Source: Sparassis latifolia (Eukaryota; Basidiomycota; Agaricomycetes; Polyporales; Sparassidaceae). Taken from it: a stretch of DNA of 64,000 bases. The stretch covers positions 1,426,001-1,490,000 of the forward strand of contig CM031563.1 in assembly GCA_018466975.1 (NCBI GenBank). Direction: 5' to 3'. Positions 55,040 to 64,000 of the stretch are shown here, one piece after another. Below the pieces are notes generated by a model. It searched no databases, was not told the DNA's origin, and saw only the letters and a program-made list of their open reading frames with translations. Each line of letters begins with the position of its first letter. Within the stretch, counting starts at the first letter, position 1. The translations under genes were made by a program, and so were the position numbers.

Positions 55040-58000
55040 CTACGCCTGCTCATCCACCTCCTCTTCTACAACAGCCCACTTGCACTTCTTCGTGTTCACT
55101 GCAGCTATAAGATCAGCGATATGCAGTAGCTCTGATCTACCCCAAGAGCCAAGGCAAAGTGCAGCGCGAATGGATTTTGGAGAAAGTCTGTTCCGAGTGA
55201 AATGTAGCAATTGCCGTCCTTGCGAGAACGCGCATTCAACTGCGGTGGAGGTAGCTATACATTGGAATGAGTATCATCTCTATGATATTAAGACAGAGAA
55301 AGACTCATCAGGCACAGAGAGATAATCGAGAGCCATGCGATGAAGGTGCGGGTAAGCCTTCCGAGAATCCCACCACCACTGCAGCGGATCCCTGACCTTC
55401 TCGAGGGGAGCTGCAAGGTATTCTTCTAGTTCGTTCCTCGCAGAGGGCTCCATGGTGACTGAGATGTTAGCGAAATCACCAAATTCGTCGTCAGAAGGCT
55501 GGATGAAATACGTTGAGCTCGCGGATTAATTGTTGAGCTCGCGGATTAATTGTTGAGCTCGCAGATTAATTGTTGAGCTCGCGGATTAATTGTTGAGCTC
55601 GCAGATTAATTGTTGAGCTCGCGGATTAATTGTTGAGCTCGTGGATTAATGCGGAAGAAATACGGGCTTACCACAGCTTCATTGTGAGCATCGCCTTGTG
55701 TGCCATCAGTGTTCTTCTCATAATGCTTATGGTATTCTTCATGTGTCAGCCGTTTTGCTTCCTCGATCCAATCGGCCTCCCATGCATGCTGACAGAAGTA
55801 TTCTAACTTAAGGCCTGGGTGGAGCACTATCACGAATATGTTAGCTGGCATAGGTCGAGTCATGGATGAGAAGCGTACCCATGGTGATCCTGTAAACATT
55901 CGAAAGGTCGGTCTTCGAATAATACCTGTTCATGATCGCCTTTCCGAGCTTCATAGCGGCCTGAATCGCAGGATGGTATGTTCATGAACCTATCCCGGGT
56001 TTAAGCATTTCGTCAATGGTATCCATACTTGGTATAACATTGGCGATGGTTACGACGGCATCTTGTGAGTAAAACAATGTCGCTTTTTTGAATTTCTACA
56101 ATACTACTTAGTACATGTGAAATGCCAAGATTACGAAGCATCAGCACACCTCTAAAACGTGAACGAGGTCTTCCAGGATCCTCCAGTCATCGTTGTGAAG
56201 CTCATACTTGCATAGCTTGAGTGCCTTGTTGCCCATGATATCATCGATAGGATGACGGTATTTGAGTGCAAACGCGATCATAGTGTGGGTGGAGTTCCAT
56301 TGCGTAACAACATCACGAGGGATGAGGCAGCTCGGGACTCCGTGAGCCTTGCACGCTCTGTACCATGCAGGTAGTGCAACGATCGTAGAGTGTACGATTG
56401 CATAAGCGAGACCCCGGAGCTGTCCACCACAGGGTAAACACACAATCTTATACATCGAAGACAGGCACTTACCTTTACTAATGTTGATCGCACTGCAGCA
56501 GTGTCTGCAAGAAGTATACTCTTCTCCTCAACATCGAGCTCCTCCAGTTCATCCACTTCTTCAGGATCGTCCAAGTTGCTGAGGTCCCATGACTCCCCTT
56601 CATCGTCGCCACCATCGTCGCTGTCGTCCGAGTCTGACAAGAGATCTGGCAGTTCGTCATCATCGTTTTCATCGCTCAGCTCACTAGAAGCCCCCTGGTC
56701 CTTCGTCTTGTGATTGAACGGCTTCAAAATCGATTTGACCACAAGATTGAGGGTATGATTGAAGCACCGTACCCGATTAGCTTCCTCAAAGGAATTTGGC
56801 AGCTCATCGAGCTTAGTGGACTGAGTGTCGTTTGATGTCACATTGTCCCCGGTAAAAGCAAGTATCTGGAGTGTGATGAGTTCCCGAGAAGCTGAGGCAC
56901 ATTCATAACAGAGAGACTCACTCTCTCTTCAATGCCCAGGTCAACCAGCATATTATGAAAAGCTTTTCCGAGAGCATCCCCCGTGTGAGACTACAGTGCC
57001 CAGAGTCAGTACGACAATATGTGAATACAGCCGAGGAACGTACTTCAGGAACTTCGATGATATCTAACACAAACGACAGCAGGCAGCCTTCATATTCCAG
57101 ATGGACTGTCCAGGCAACGAACGCACGATGATTCGGCGAAGTCCAGGCGTCAGTTGCGAAATTAAGTCTACCCGGATGCTCCTGCAAGTACACGTCAGTG
57201 CACAAAGAGCAAAATAATTCATATCAAATGCACCTTTAGCAGTTTTTTGATCCGTTCCTGACATCGATCAAATGATGCATGTATATCACGTGACACAGTC
57301 CTGCAAGAGGGAATATCAAGATTTGGACGACCTGCCATCATGAGTTCAACGAACTCGCGATCCTCCACAATAGTGCTTGGACGATTGCTCTCCGTGAGCC
57401 ACTTGACAAGGTGAGCCCTGCAGCATTGTGAGTGCAAATAAAAGGGCATATTAGTGTGACGCACCGGACTTCGGCATTGCTGTGGTTGCGATGTGAGACT
57501 GTAACGGGACACTGACCTTAACGCGCAAAGGCGGCAAAGATTGACCCATCCTTGCCTGTATCGGACTTCCCTTGAATAGCGGCCGCCACTGCTGCCGTGC
57601 CAAAGCACTTCATAGCATGAGTCTTCAAGTTTGATGTTGAAGACTTGTCCTTGGAATCCTGGTAGCGACGCACGCCTTTGTACTTGTTCTTGCACTGCCG
57701 AGCGGCACACGGGAAGAAGTGGTACTTCCTGCCTTCGTCATCGTAGTCAATTGAAACCTCTGCAAGTTTGAAGAAGGAGTAGACCGGGGAGCGCCATGAA
57801 GCTTGCAGACGAGCTTCGAATAGGTGAGCATGGCTTGGAAGATAATAAGAAAGCCAGAGCATACCAAGTTCCGCTTCAGGTGATTCTTCATCATTAGCCA
57901 CCTGGGATGATGCCGCTTCAGTGACATCATCTAGGTCAATGTCGATAACGGACACAGGCTTGCTCGAGGTCTCGTTGATCAACATTGCACTAGATGAGGA

Positions 58001-58186
58001 GTGAGATCGAAGGCTCACTCTGCTCTTCGAAAGAGCAGAGCGAGCCTTTTTGAGAGGCCGCATGAGTGCTTTTGCACCAGCCTTGACTGACTTCGTGACC
58101 TTGGACACCTTTCGCGATACCGAAGAGGCCGCTGAGGCGACCGATGCTCGGCTTGCTGATGCACGAGGCTTTTTCTTAGAGCCCAT
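55040..58186 (-). CDS. hAT-superfamily transposase (possibly disrupted)
   Basis: Multi-exon minus-strand gene from the ATG at 58186 (basic leader MGSKKKPRASASRASVAS). A BED-type zinc finger lies at FFPCAARQCKNKYKGVRRYQ with LKTHAMKCF. The catalytic RNase H fold has LNFATDAWTSPNHRAFVAW (first Asp), ILAFTGDNVTSNDTQS (second Asp), and RCFNHTLNLVVKSI (C-x2-H). The inserted helical domain contains an Asp/Glu run. The C-terminus is LQWWWDSRKAYPHLHRMALD with YLSVP, then STAVECAFSQGRQLLHFTRN and RLSPKSIRAALCLGSWG, ending EEEVDEQA at 55040. This C-terminal dimerisation region is diagnostic. A seven-copy 20-bp repeat at 55511-55650 falls in the coding path and shifts frame, so the protein may be inactive unless it is spliced out. 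Confidence 0.85.
55511..55650. repeat. Seven-copy 20-bp minisatellite in the hAT transposase
   Basis: Seven head-to-tail units of CGTTGAGCTCGCGGATTAAT-type sequence, varying at one or two positions (CGC/CGT/CAG). Twenty is not a multiple of three, so each copy changes frame. On the minus strand the first unit continues the transposase as INPRAQQLIRELNN before a stop. Confidence 0.9.
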
Positions 58187-58891
58187 GGTTGAGATGGAAG
58201 TGGAATTTGTGTTCAGATAGAGAGTAGGTTATGTATGTGAGAGTTGGAGGAACAGGATGATTGGGATTGAAGACGGGGTAGCATGGGGCTTTATATACCT
58301 CAGGGTGGCAGGCTCAACGGCACGGGGAAGAAGAAATCAAAGCACATACCAGAGAATGAAAGCACTGGTAAGCATCAAAGCAATAGGTGAAAGAGGCAGT
58401 AACTATGATGCAATGGCAACCGTAACCATAAGTTACCAAAACCGAGGTGGCAAAGCGTGCAGTGGACACAAGAAAGGCGCTTGTACATGGTAATTGCCAA
58501 AAGCGTGACGTAGCAAAGTGTGCTTGTAGAAGATGCAAACATGACATGCATACCTGAGAAGTTAACCCGCCGCAAACCCACCAAACCGTATGAACCCGCC
58601 CAACCACAGGTCAGTGGTATGACAGAGGGTTGACATCATGTAACCTGTACCCGTCACCACCAGACCCATTAAGCAAAAACCGTGGGCTAACCCTAACCCC
58701 TGTCCTTCCCTAGTTGCAGATCGTAGTTGAGGAGTTGGAAGTAGCATTCAGGCTTGTAGTGTTCCCTCCTCCAATAACCAGCTTCCAATTGGTGTCGGAC
58801 TAGGGTCTGTTGTGTAGCACCCTGGTATCTCCGAAATGTGAGACCACTTCGCAGATGTGATTCCCACCTCAGCGCACTATGCGTCCCTTCA

Positions 58892-60361
58892 ACGGCCATA
58901 GTTTGAGGGTGGCCAAGAACAAACAAGCAACAGCAATGCAATTGCAACCCAATTGGCCATTTTCATGCATTTCTTGTCTTCTGAATGCCATACTCATGAG
59001 TTCTGGACCGGAAAAGTTGGTAGGATGAGTAGCTTTGCAATCGGCTCTGAATCAGCCTCTGATGTGTACTAAATCTACTGATTCACCTCTTGTCTCATTC
59101 ATGCTGCCTGTGGTCATTATCAAAATTCACAACTCTGTCCCACAAGTATATTAGTATCAACAGTGATGTATTCACATTTCCAGTTTGTGCCCCGCATGAG
59201 TTACAGCATATACTCTGAGTTGACAGCATAAAGCAGCCTCCGTAACATCTCAACCTCTGCCATTGCACTGCATGATATTCAATCATGCTGGTTGTCAGTA
59301 TATATGCCAGAAAACCAATTCAAGTGGAATGATCAACATCTTTCATCAAAGAAGTCTGGTAACGACTAAGTGTGTGGCCGATCTCAGTAAGCGCCCCTGG
59401 GTTGCCGTATCGAGAATCCATGATCGAGATCTGAAGCTCCCACCCACGGCGAGCGCGGTTAGGCATGCATGCTGAATACGAGGAGTACACGACATATGTC
59501 TGTCATGCGCGTGCGGACACGGGATGGTACGGACATGGGAAGGATGGGCAGAACGAGGGAGAATGGGCATAAACTTACGGATGCAGGGCCGATCGGAACA
59601 TGCACGCGCGCTCGTGTGTGGCTGGCCGACAGATGCACGGGCGACAAACGAGATATCGGAGCCACACAGCGACCGAAAGTTCCCGGCATGTGTGAAACAC
59701 CTTAGAGCGAGAAACACGGTTGGAATAGGGCGGTGAATGCGGTGGAGAGTGAAAGCGAGCTTCTGCAGAGCACCTCAGCGAATTGCGGTGGATGCCCTGA
59801 AATAATGGGTTTGGTTCGTTCGCCGACGTTAAATGATGGTCTTAGGGAGAGTCACCGGACGAAGCGGGTGCCCTGATGGCGGGCGGTAGGGTTCTGTCAG
59901 CAACATGTGAGGTCGAAGATCCTCAAGAAGAGGTGTGTAGGACATATATTGGGCGTGGCTGAAATGGAACTGTCGTCGGACGAGAGAGAATGTTTCTCGG
60001 CAGGGAATGGAGGCGTGGGCTAAGTCAGCATGAGAATGGACATATGGAAGAGTGATGCGCACAGTGCCTGCCATTCCGGGAAGTTGGTGAGTGTAGATGC
60101 CATCGATGCATGTTTTCGTAGCTTCCGAGAGGAAATAAAAGAGAAAGAAAGCAGGAGAACGAGCAAGGATAAAAGAAAGAGAAAGGAATAAAGAAATGCG
60201 GGAGCCACCTCGACGAGTCGACGAGGACCCGAGGTAACGGATGTTCAAGCGCTCAGGCGCTGTGGCCTTCCGCCGACTTCACGCCATCGTTGCACTCCGT
60301 ACGTACCGCCTTGGCCACTCTTTCTTTCCTACCACCACCATCTCCTCCGCCACGCCGTGCT
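58892..60361. other. Intergenic with no recognised gene
   Basis: Host sequence resumes after the LTR end. Overlapping frames on both strands around 59346-59736 and 59829-60248 lack domains. The last stretch is presumably the promoter of the next gene; its leader is pyrimidine-rich. Confidence 0.4.
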
Positions 60362-62069
60362 ATGCATCGTGCCACCCCTTCCTCATCCTCTTCCGCATCC
60401 TCGTCCTCTTCAACGATGTCTTCCAAGGAACGGTGAGCCGCATCGCCTCGTGGTCGTCCACCTTTCCCAGTCGCTCATTCTCCTTCCAGTAAACTCACTC
60501 GAGAACAGCTCTTGCAAAGTCTGGAGGTTTGCCATACTATTCGTCAACATGATCTGTTCTGACGCTCGGTTTCTAGATCCTTGGTCCGCTCACCGTCCCA
60601 CTATCCCCATACCTTCCGCCATCGCCTCCCGTTTCTCGCGACAACTCACCCAATCCACTCAAGCGCCGCCTCGATACTGACTCTGACGAGAGTCAAAGAA
60701 AGAAACCTCGCGTCAACTCGTCAGCCAAGCCATCTAACTCCGACCCGTCTGCCTCGCACCCGACACCTTCTACGTCTCGCTCTTCCCGTCAGCACGAGCC
60801 TTCAGAAGATGGCGAAGTCCGTGAAGAGACTTCCAATCCGATCACGGCCATCCCACATTATGTTCCTGTGCGTCGCCCTCGTCGGGGTAATAGACTTCCG
60901 TACGACGACATCTACGTGAAGTACCATTCCCTTGGGCGTACGTTGAAGTACTCCGGCGAGACTCGTCTTTGGTCCACATACCCTCCGACCTACCCGGATT
61001 ATCAACCTTTGGTTACTCCGATTCCCGTCACTTCTCCGTACCACAAGTACGGATCCTTGCTTGCGCGTATCGAGCTGGTTGATGCTCTCATCAACTTCGT
61101 TTACGCGATATGGGCAAAGGATTACAGCCGCCCCGGGTACATCCGGGCATGGAGTACGGTCGATGGATATCTTAACTTCACGAAGGATAAGTGGATCAAG
61201 GAGGACTGTGATGAGCGGGAGAAGGTTTTCCTGGGACTGATGTATGTCCGTCGTGTGTTGTCCTTACAAGCTCACCTCATGCGCCCCGCAGTTACATGAT
61301 TGAAGGTTTTATTCGCGGGCGCGAGTCGACCCACGGATCAAAGCAGATCGACGAAGGGAATGAATGGATCATGAAGCGACTTAAGATACAAGCCGCTGCT
61401 GAGGTCGCCCGTGAGGCTGCGGCTGCTGAGGCGGCCCGTGCAGCTGTTACCGCGTCGCAGCTGACTCCCCCCATGCTCCCTTCTCCTGTGAGTGTCACTT
61501 CTGGCAGCAGTAGCAATTCCACGCCCACCACGAAGCAAGAGCCTACGTCAGCACCTTCGTCTGCTACCAGCGCAAAATCCCAGGGGAAGCCTACTCGCCA
61601 GGAAGATCCTCTTCCGCCAAAGCATATCACGGTACCGGTGCATTCACATTTCATACAGGACCGCAAGACGCAAAGCAACGGCGTACATGGTGCAGTCGTT
61701 GCGTTCGACCACGCGCAGCGCTTCTTGACACTCCCGATCCTCGCTAAGCATTATCCACGCACTTTCGCGCGCACGGTCTACACCAGCTTGACCGCCACGG
61801 ATGAGCACGAGCCCGACTTCGATGATGATGAATGCGAACTGTTCTGGCCGGGTCAGGCCCTGGCCGGTCGGGGCCTCGGGTGGGTGTGCTTGATGGGCAA
61901 GTCATTGATCAACGAGTTCAGCAAGCCCTATGGGTACCGCGGGATCGACGGTGTAATTCTCAAATTGGACGGGGACAGCGGCGTGGGTGACGGGACGATA
62001 CCCGCATCTACTCCGCCATCGCAGCGTAAACGCATGGCCGCTGCCGCCGATCCGTCTGCACCGCGGTAG
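60362..62069 (+). CDS. 516-residue unassigned protein with nuclear-signal-like motif
   Basis: Exons 60362-60432, 60490-60526, 60577-61241 and 61292-62069 join in frame. A Ser-rich start (MHRATPSSSSSASSSSST) leads to KLTREQLLQSLEILGPLTVP. A bipartite basic motif (LKRRLDTDSDESQRKKPR) suggests nuclear import. The central region LPYDDIYVKYHSLGRTLKYS, then KYGSLLARIELVDALINFVY and YIRAWSTVDGYLNF, is compact and probably the conserved domain. It is followed by an Ala-rich coiled coil (KIQAAAEVAREAAAAEAARA), a Ser/Thr-rich linker, and a second compact part (FARTVYTSLTATDEHEPDFD, then GLGWVCLMGKSLINEFSKPY). I do not recognise the family. Junction consensus is good. Confidence 0.75.
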
Positions 62070-63784
62070 TTACCCTAGGTGCTTGAAGTCCCGCCACCTC
62101 GCCTTCTGCAGTATCCTCGCCCCGGTGATTGGTCGCTATCGCCTCATCGTGGGGTGCATCTACCCGCGATAATATTACAGTGAAACCGTGCATGGATATT
62201 CCTGTGCATGCACTGTTATTTCAATATGATTATTCACTGTCTATCGAACCTCGCTCGCCCTCCTCTGACACGACAGCCGCTGTTTCTTCGCATCGACCGC
62301 AACCCTGTATTACACGCTTCCTCGTCGGCACTGTACCCCCTGGATCTCGCTTGCCCATTCGACTCAATGTTCATCGTCACATTTGTAATCTACCGACTCT
62401 GTATCAACACCATCCTAACTCCGGGATTCGTCACTCACATACATTGCAACGTATCAAAAGCATATCCTTGCCTCCGCTTCCTCACGCCACGCCCGGTCTA
62501 ATACTCGCATTGATCCTAGCAGAGACTGCTGGCAGAAGGCGCGTCTGCGTACGTATACTCCACGACATGGGATATCCTAGAAGACGGTGACAGATGGGGG
62601 CGCCGAGATAGTCCGCGCAGGACACCTTCGCTCCCCATACCCCACCGCACGCGTTCACGCACATCCTCATCATCTCGCTCTCAAACTCATCGCATATCTA
62701 CATTTATTTTCTTCGCATTCCCCCTGTGATGATACATAGGGCTAGGATGGATTGGCTCCTGCCGGGCACACTCTATATCTTACATCGTGCATCGGCGTTG
62801 TTTTTTCTTGTTTTAACTTAACTAGTCGGAATGGATGGATACGCTTCTGCGTGTCGTTCGTGATTGAAGTACGATTGTTTGATGATTGATATTCTTGGCT
62901 CGGCCGATGGTGCGTCTTTTTTGTCTTTTTTTTGACTAAGTGTAACGACACAGGGGTGCAACTGGGTGCGTGTTTTCTTGCACGTACTTGGGATGGATAT
63001 CCAAATAGAACTACTATCAGTGACCCCGATATGCCATATGGCCCAGAAGTGCCATACTTCTTTCTACAGTTTGATCCCCCTCACCGATTGCCTCGAAATT
63101 ATTCAGAGATGCTCTCATTCATTGCACTTCAACATGTAAAAGTTTGAGAATTAAATGTGGCCAACTTGGGTCCCATGAAAATCCGGATTGCAGGAGTGCA
63201 TTTGGCTGATCGGCATGTCTCTAAAATGTTCAACGTTACTAGAAAATTCTGAAAAAATAGTCTCTAATATTCTATATGTTACAAAAACAATCTCTGCCAG
63301 AAGTGCCATATTATGGTCATCGATGGCAGCGGGTCACATGATAGTTCATTACGGAGCGGGCGTCTATTTGCAATAACGCATTCCCACTGAGTTCACGATA
63401 GTTACAGCCACAAATAATCTGCTGGGCCGTTAAAAAATACCAGTAGCTGGCTGCAACGCTGACGGTGAGATACCTTTAAAGCGTCTCAGTGTTGCCAGGT
63501 TAAATTTTAGGAATCAGGAGAAGTGGTGAAGTCGAGTGTTCAGACACAGATTTCACGAATTGCCTATGGGGAGTCCATGATCACTTCCGTACTCGACTAG
63601 CAGAATATAGTATGTGGCTGTGCCTTATGCAGTTCGACGGAACCTGACGTATTTCCATCGCCTGCTCACCGCTATGATCGCGTGCGAACCGTGTTATTAT
63701 TTTTTTACAATACATATCAGTCCCTTTCAACCACGGACCTGTATCCTAGGTTTCACCACTCAAGGGATTACTCCCTGTAGCCAC
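62070..63784. other. Intergenic with no recognised gene
   Basis: Contains the 3' UTR of the preceding gene and the promoter of the MED12-like gene. Small frames (62129-62590, 62932-63376) have no domain or splice context. AT content rises after 62.7 kb. Confidence 0.4.
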
Positions 63785-64000
63785 ATGTCGAAGGATGACA
63801 ACGAATCCATCACCGTATATGAGTCCCGCCCTCCTGAGTGGCTACCCAAGACTCATGCATCCGCTGATCTAGGTATGTTCTCTTGGAGTTCGCTTCAAAC
63901 TTACCTCATTGCAACGTTTTGCTCAGGATATGTCGGATACTTTCCTCCTCGCGGCAATGAAGATGAAGAGATTTTATCGGAGACAAAGGTCAAGAATGGT
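63785..64000 (+). CDS. Mediator subunit 12 (MED12/SRB8)-like, N-terminal fragment
   Basis: The ATG at 63785 begins MSKDDNESITVYESRPPEWL and PKTHASADL, with a GTATGT donor after 63872. The second exon starts at 63927 and gives GYVGYFPPRGNEDEEILSET and KVKNG to the window edge. The pattern RPPEWLP ... ADLGY.G(F/Y).PPR....E.(V/I)L(S/T)ET.VKNG is how fungal MED12 proteins of the Mediator kinase module begin. Only about 54 residues are visible, so this is a motif-level call; the gene continues beyond the window. Confidence 0.6.
   Translation, partial: MSKDDNESITVYESRPPEWLPKTHASADLGMFSWSSLQTYLIATFCSGYVGYFPPRGNEDEEILSETKVKNG

Larger units (their letters stand above)
52604..58712. mobile_element. 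6.1-kb hAT transposon with gene remnants
   Basis: Ends TAGGGATGGACACGGGT (left, 52604-52620) and its imperfect inverse (right, 58696-58712) match at 15 of 17 positions. The 8-bp target duplication GTTGCAGA lies at 52596-52603 and 58713-58720. LTR A has a single GTTGCAGA at the same place, giving the empty site. The element contains a hAT transposase (55040-58186, minus) and, between it and the left end, two decayed host-type genes, SUR7/PalI-like and Rho-like, both minus strand. Confidence 0.88.
39936..58891 (-). mobile_element. Nested Ty3/gypsy-type retrotransposon complex
   Basis: The outer limits are set by two direct repeats of about 1.1 kb with TG..CA ends (39936-41015; 51623-58891, interrupted). 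Between them, on the minus strand, lie gag (51416 to about 48900, interrupted) and protease-RT-RNase H-integrase (down to 44430). A purine-rich tract GAGGAGA directly abuts the 3' repeat in element orientation. Two plus-strand ORFs sit between pol and that repeat. Later insertions are a 1.18-kb inverted-repeat element and a 6.1-kb hAT element. No matching 5-bp duplication was found at the outer ends, so the exact termini remain unproven. Confidence 0.7.
51623..58891 (-). repeat. Long terminal repeat B (5' LTR), interrupted by the hAT element
   Basis: Composed of 51623-52603 and 58721-58891, about 1,150 bp without the insertion; slightly longer than LTR A because of two short indels (near 51945 and 52460). 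It begins TGCCCAG and ends CCCTTCA like LTR A. Most differences between the two copies are transitions. Confidence 0.65.

Overview
The window is nuclear DNA of a filamentous basidiomycete, most likely a mushroom-forming Agaricomycete. Genes are split by many 42-65 bp GT..AG introns. Several families are typical of that group: the BTB family with a KRLFFLHYDRMSSLKRLL-type core, a GH17 glucanase, and a DUF4045-gelsolin protein. Decayed Ty3/gypsy, hAT and foldback elements are abundant.

0-33 kb is the gene-rich part. From left to right it holds a prenyltransferase-alpha-repeat protein (PTAR1-like), a SAP/ankyrin-like repeat protein, the oligoribonuclease REX2, and a 1,755-residue acidic orphan protein divergently transcribed from REX2. 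These are followed by an MIF4G (eIF4G-core-like) protein, a DUF1917/UPF0696-like protein, the PIN nuclease FCF1, and a BTB/POZ gene with a decayed tandem paralogue. An aldo/keto reductase, a small unassigned protein, a GPI-anchored-type secreted protein, a GH17 beta-glucanase and a long DUF4045-gelsolin protein complete the block. Two clean miniature DNA elements lie here: a TA-flanked one at 18.53 kb and a hAT-type one at 21.27 kb with 18-bp perfect inverted ends and an 8-bp target duplication.

33-39.9 kb is gene-poor. It has AT-rich sequence, a candidate Mutator-like element (34.98-36.57 kb), three diverged tandem copies of a unit of about 300-330 bp, and an RNase H fragment of a retroelement.

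39.9-58.9 kb reads as one nested mobile-element complex. Two direct repeats of about 1.1 kb, with TG..CA ends like LTRs, flank a minus-strand Ty3/gypsy gag-pol. Two plus-strand accessory ORFs lie between pol and the 3' repeat. A 1.2-kb inverted-repeat element carrying a tRNA-like Pol III promoter in each arm has inserted into gag; removing it and one copy of its 5-bp target duplication restores the gag reading frame. A 6.1-kb hAT transposon has inserted into the other long repeat, with an 8-bp duplication and an intact empty site in the sister repeat. Besides its transposase, this hAT element encloses remnants of two host-type genes, a SUR7/PalI-like membrane protein and a Rho GTPase.

After 58.9 kb the host genome resumes, with a 516-residue unassigned nuclear-type protein and the first two exons of what looks like Mediator subunit MED12, cut by the window end.
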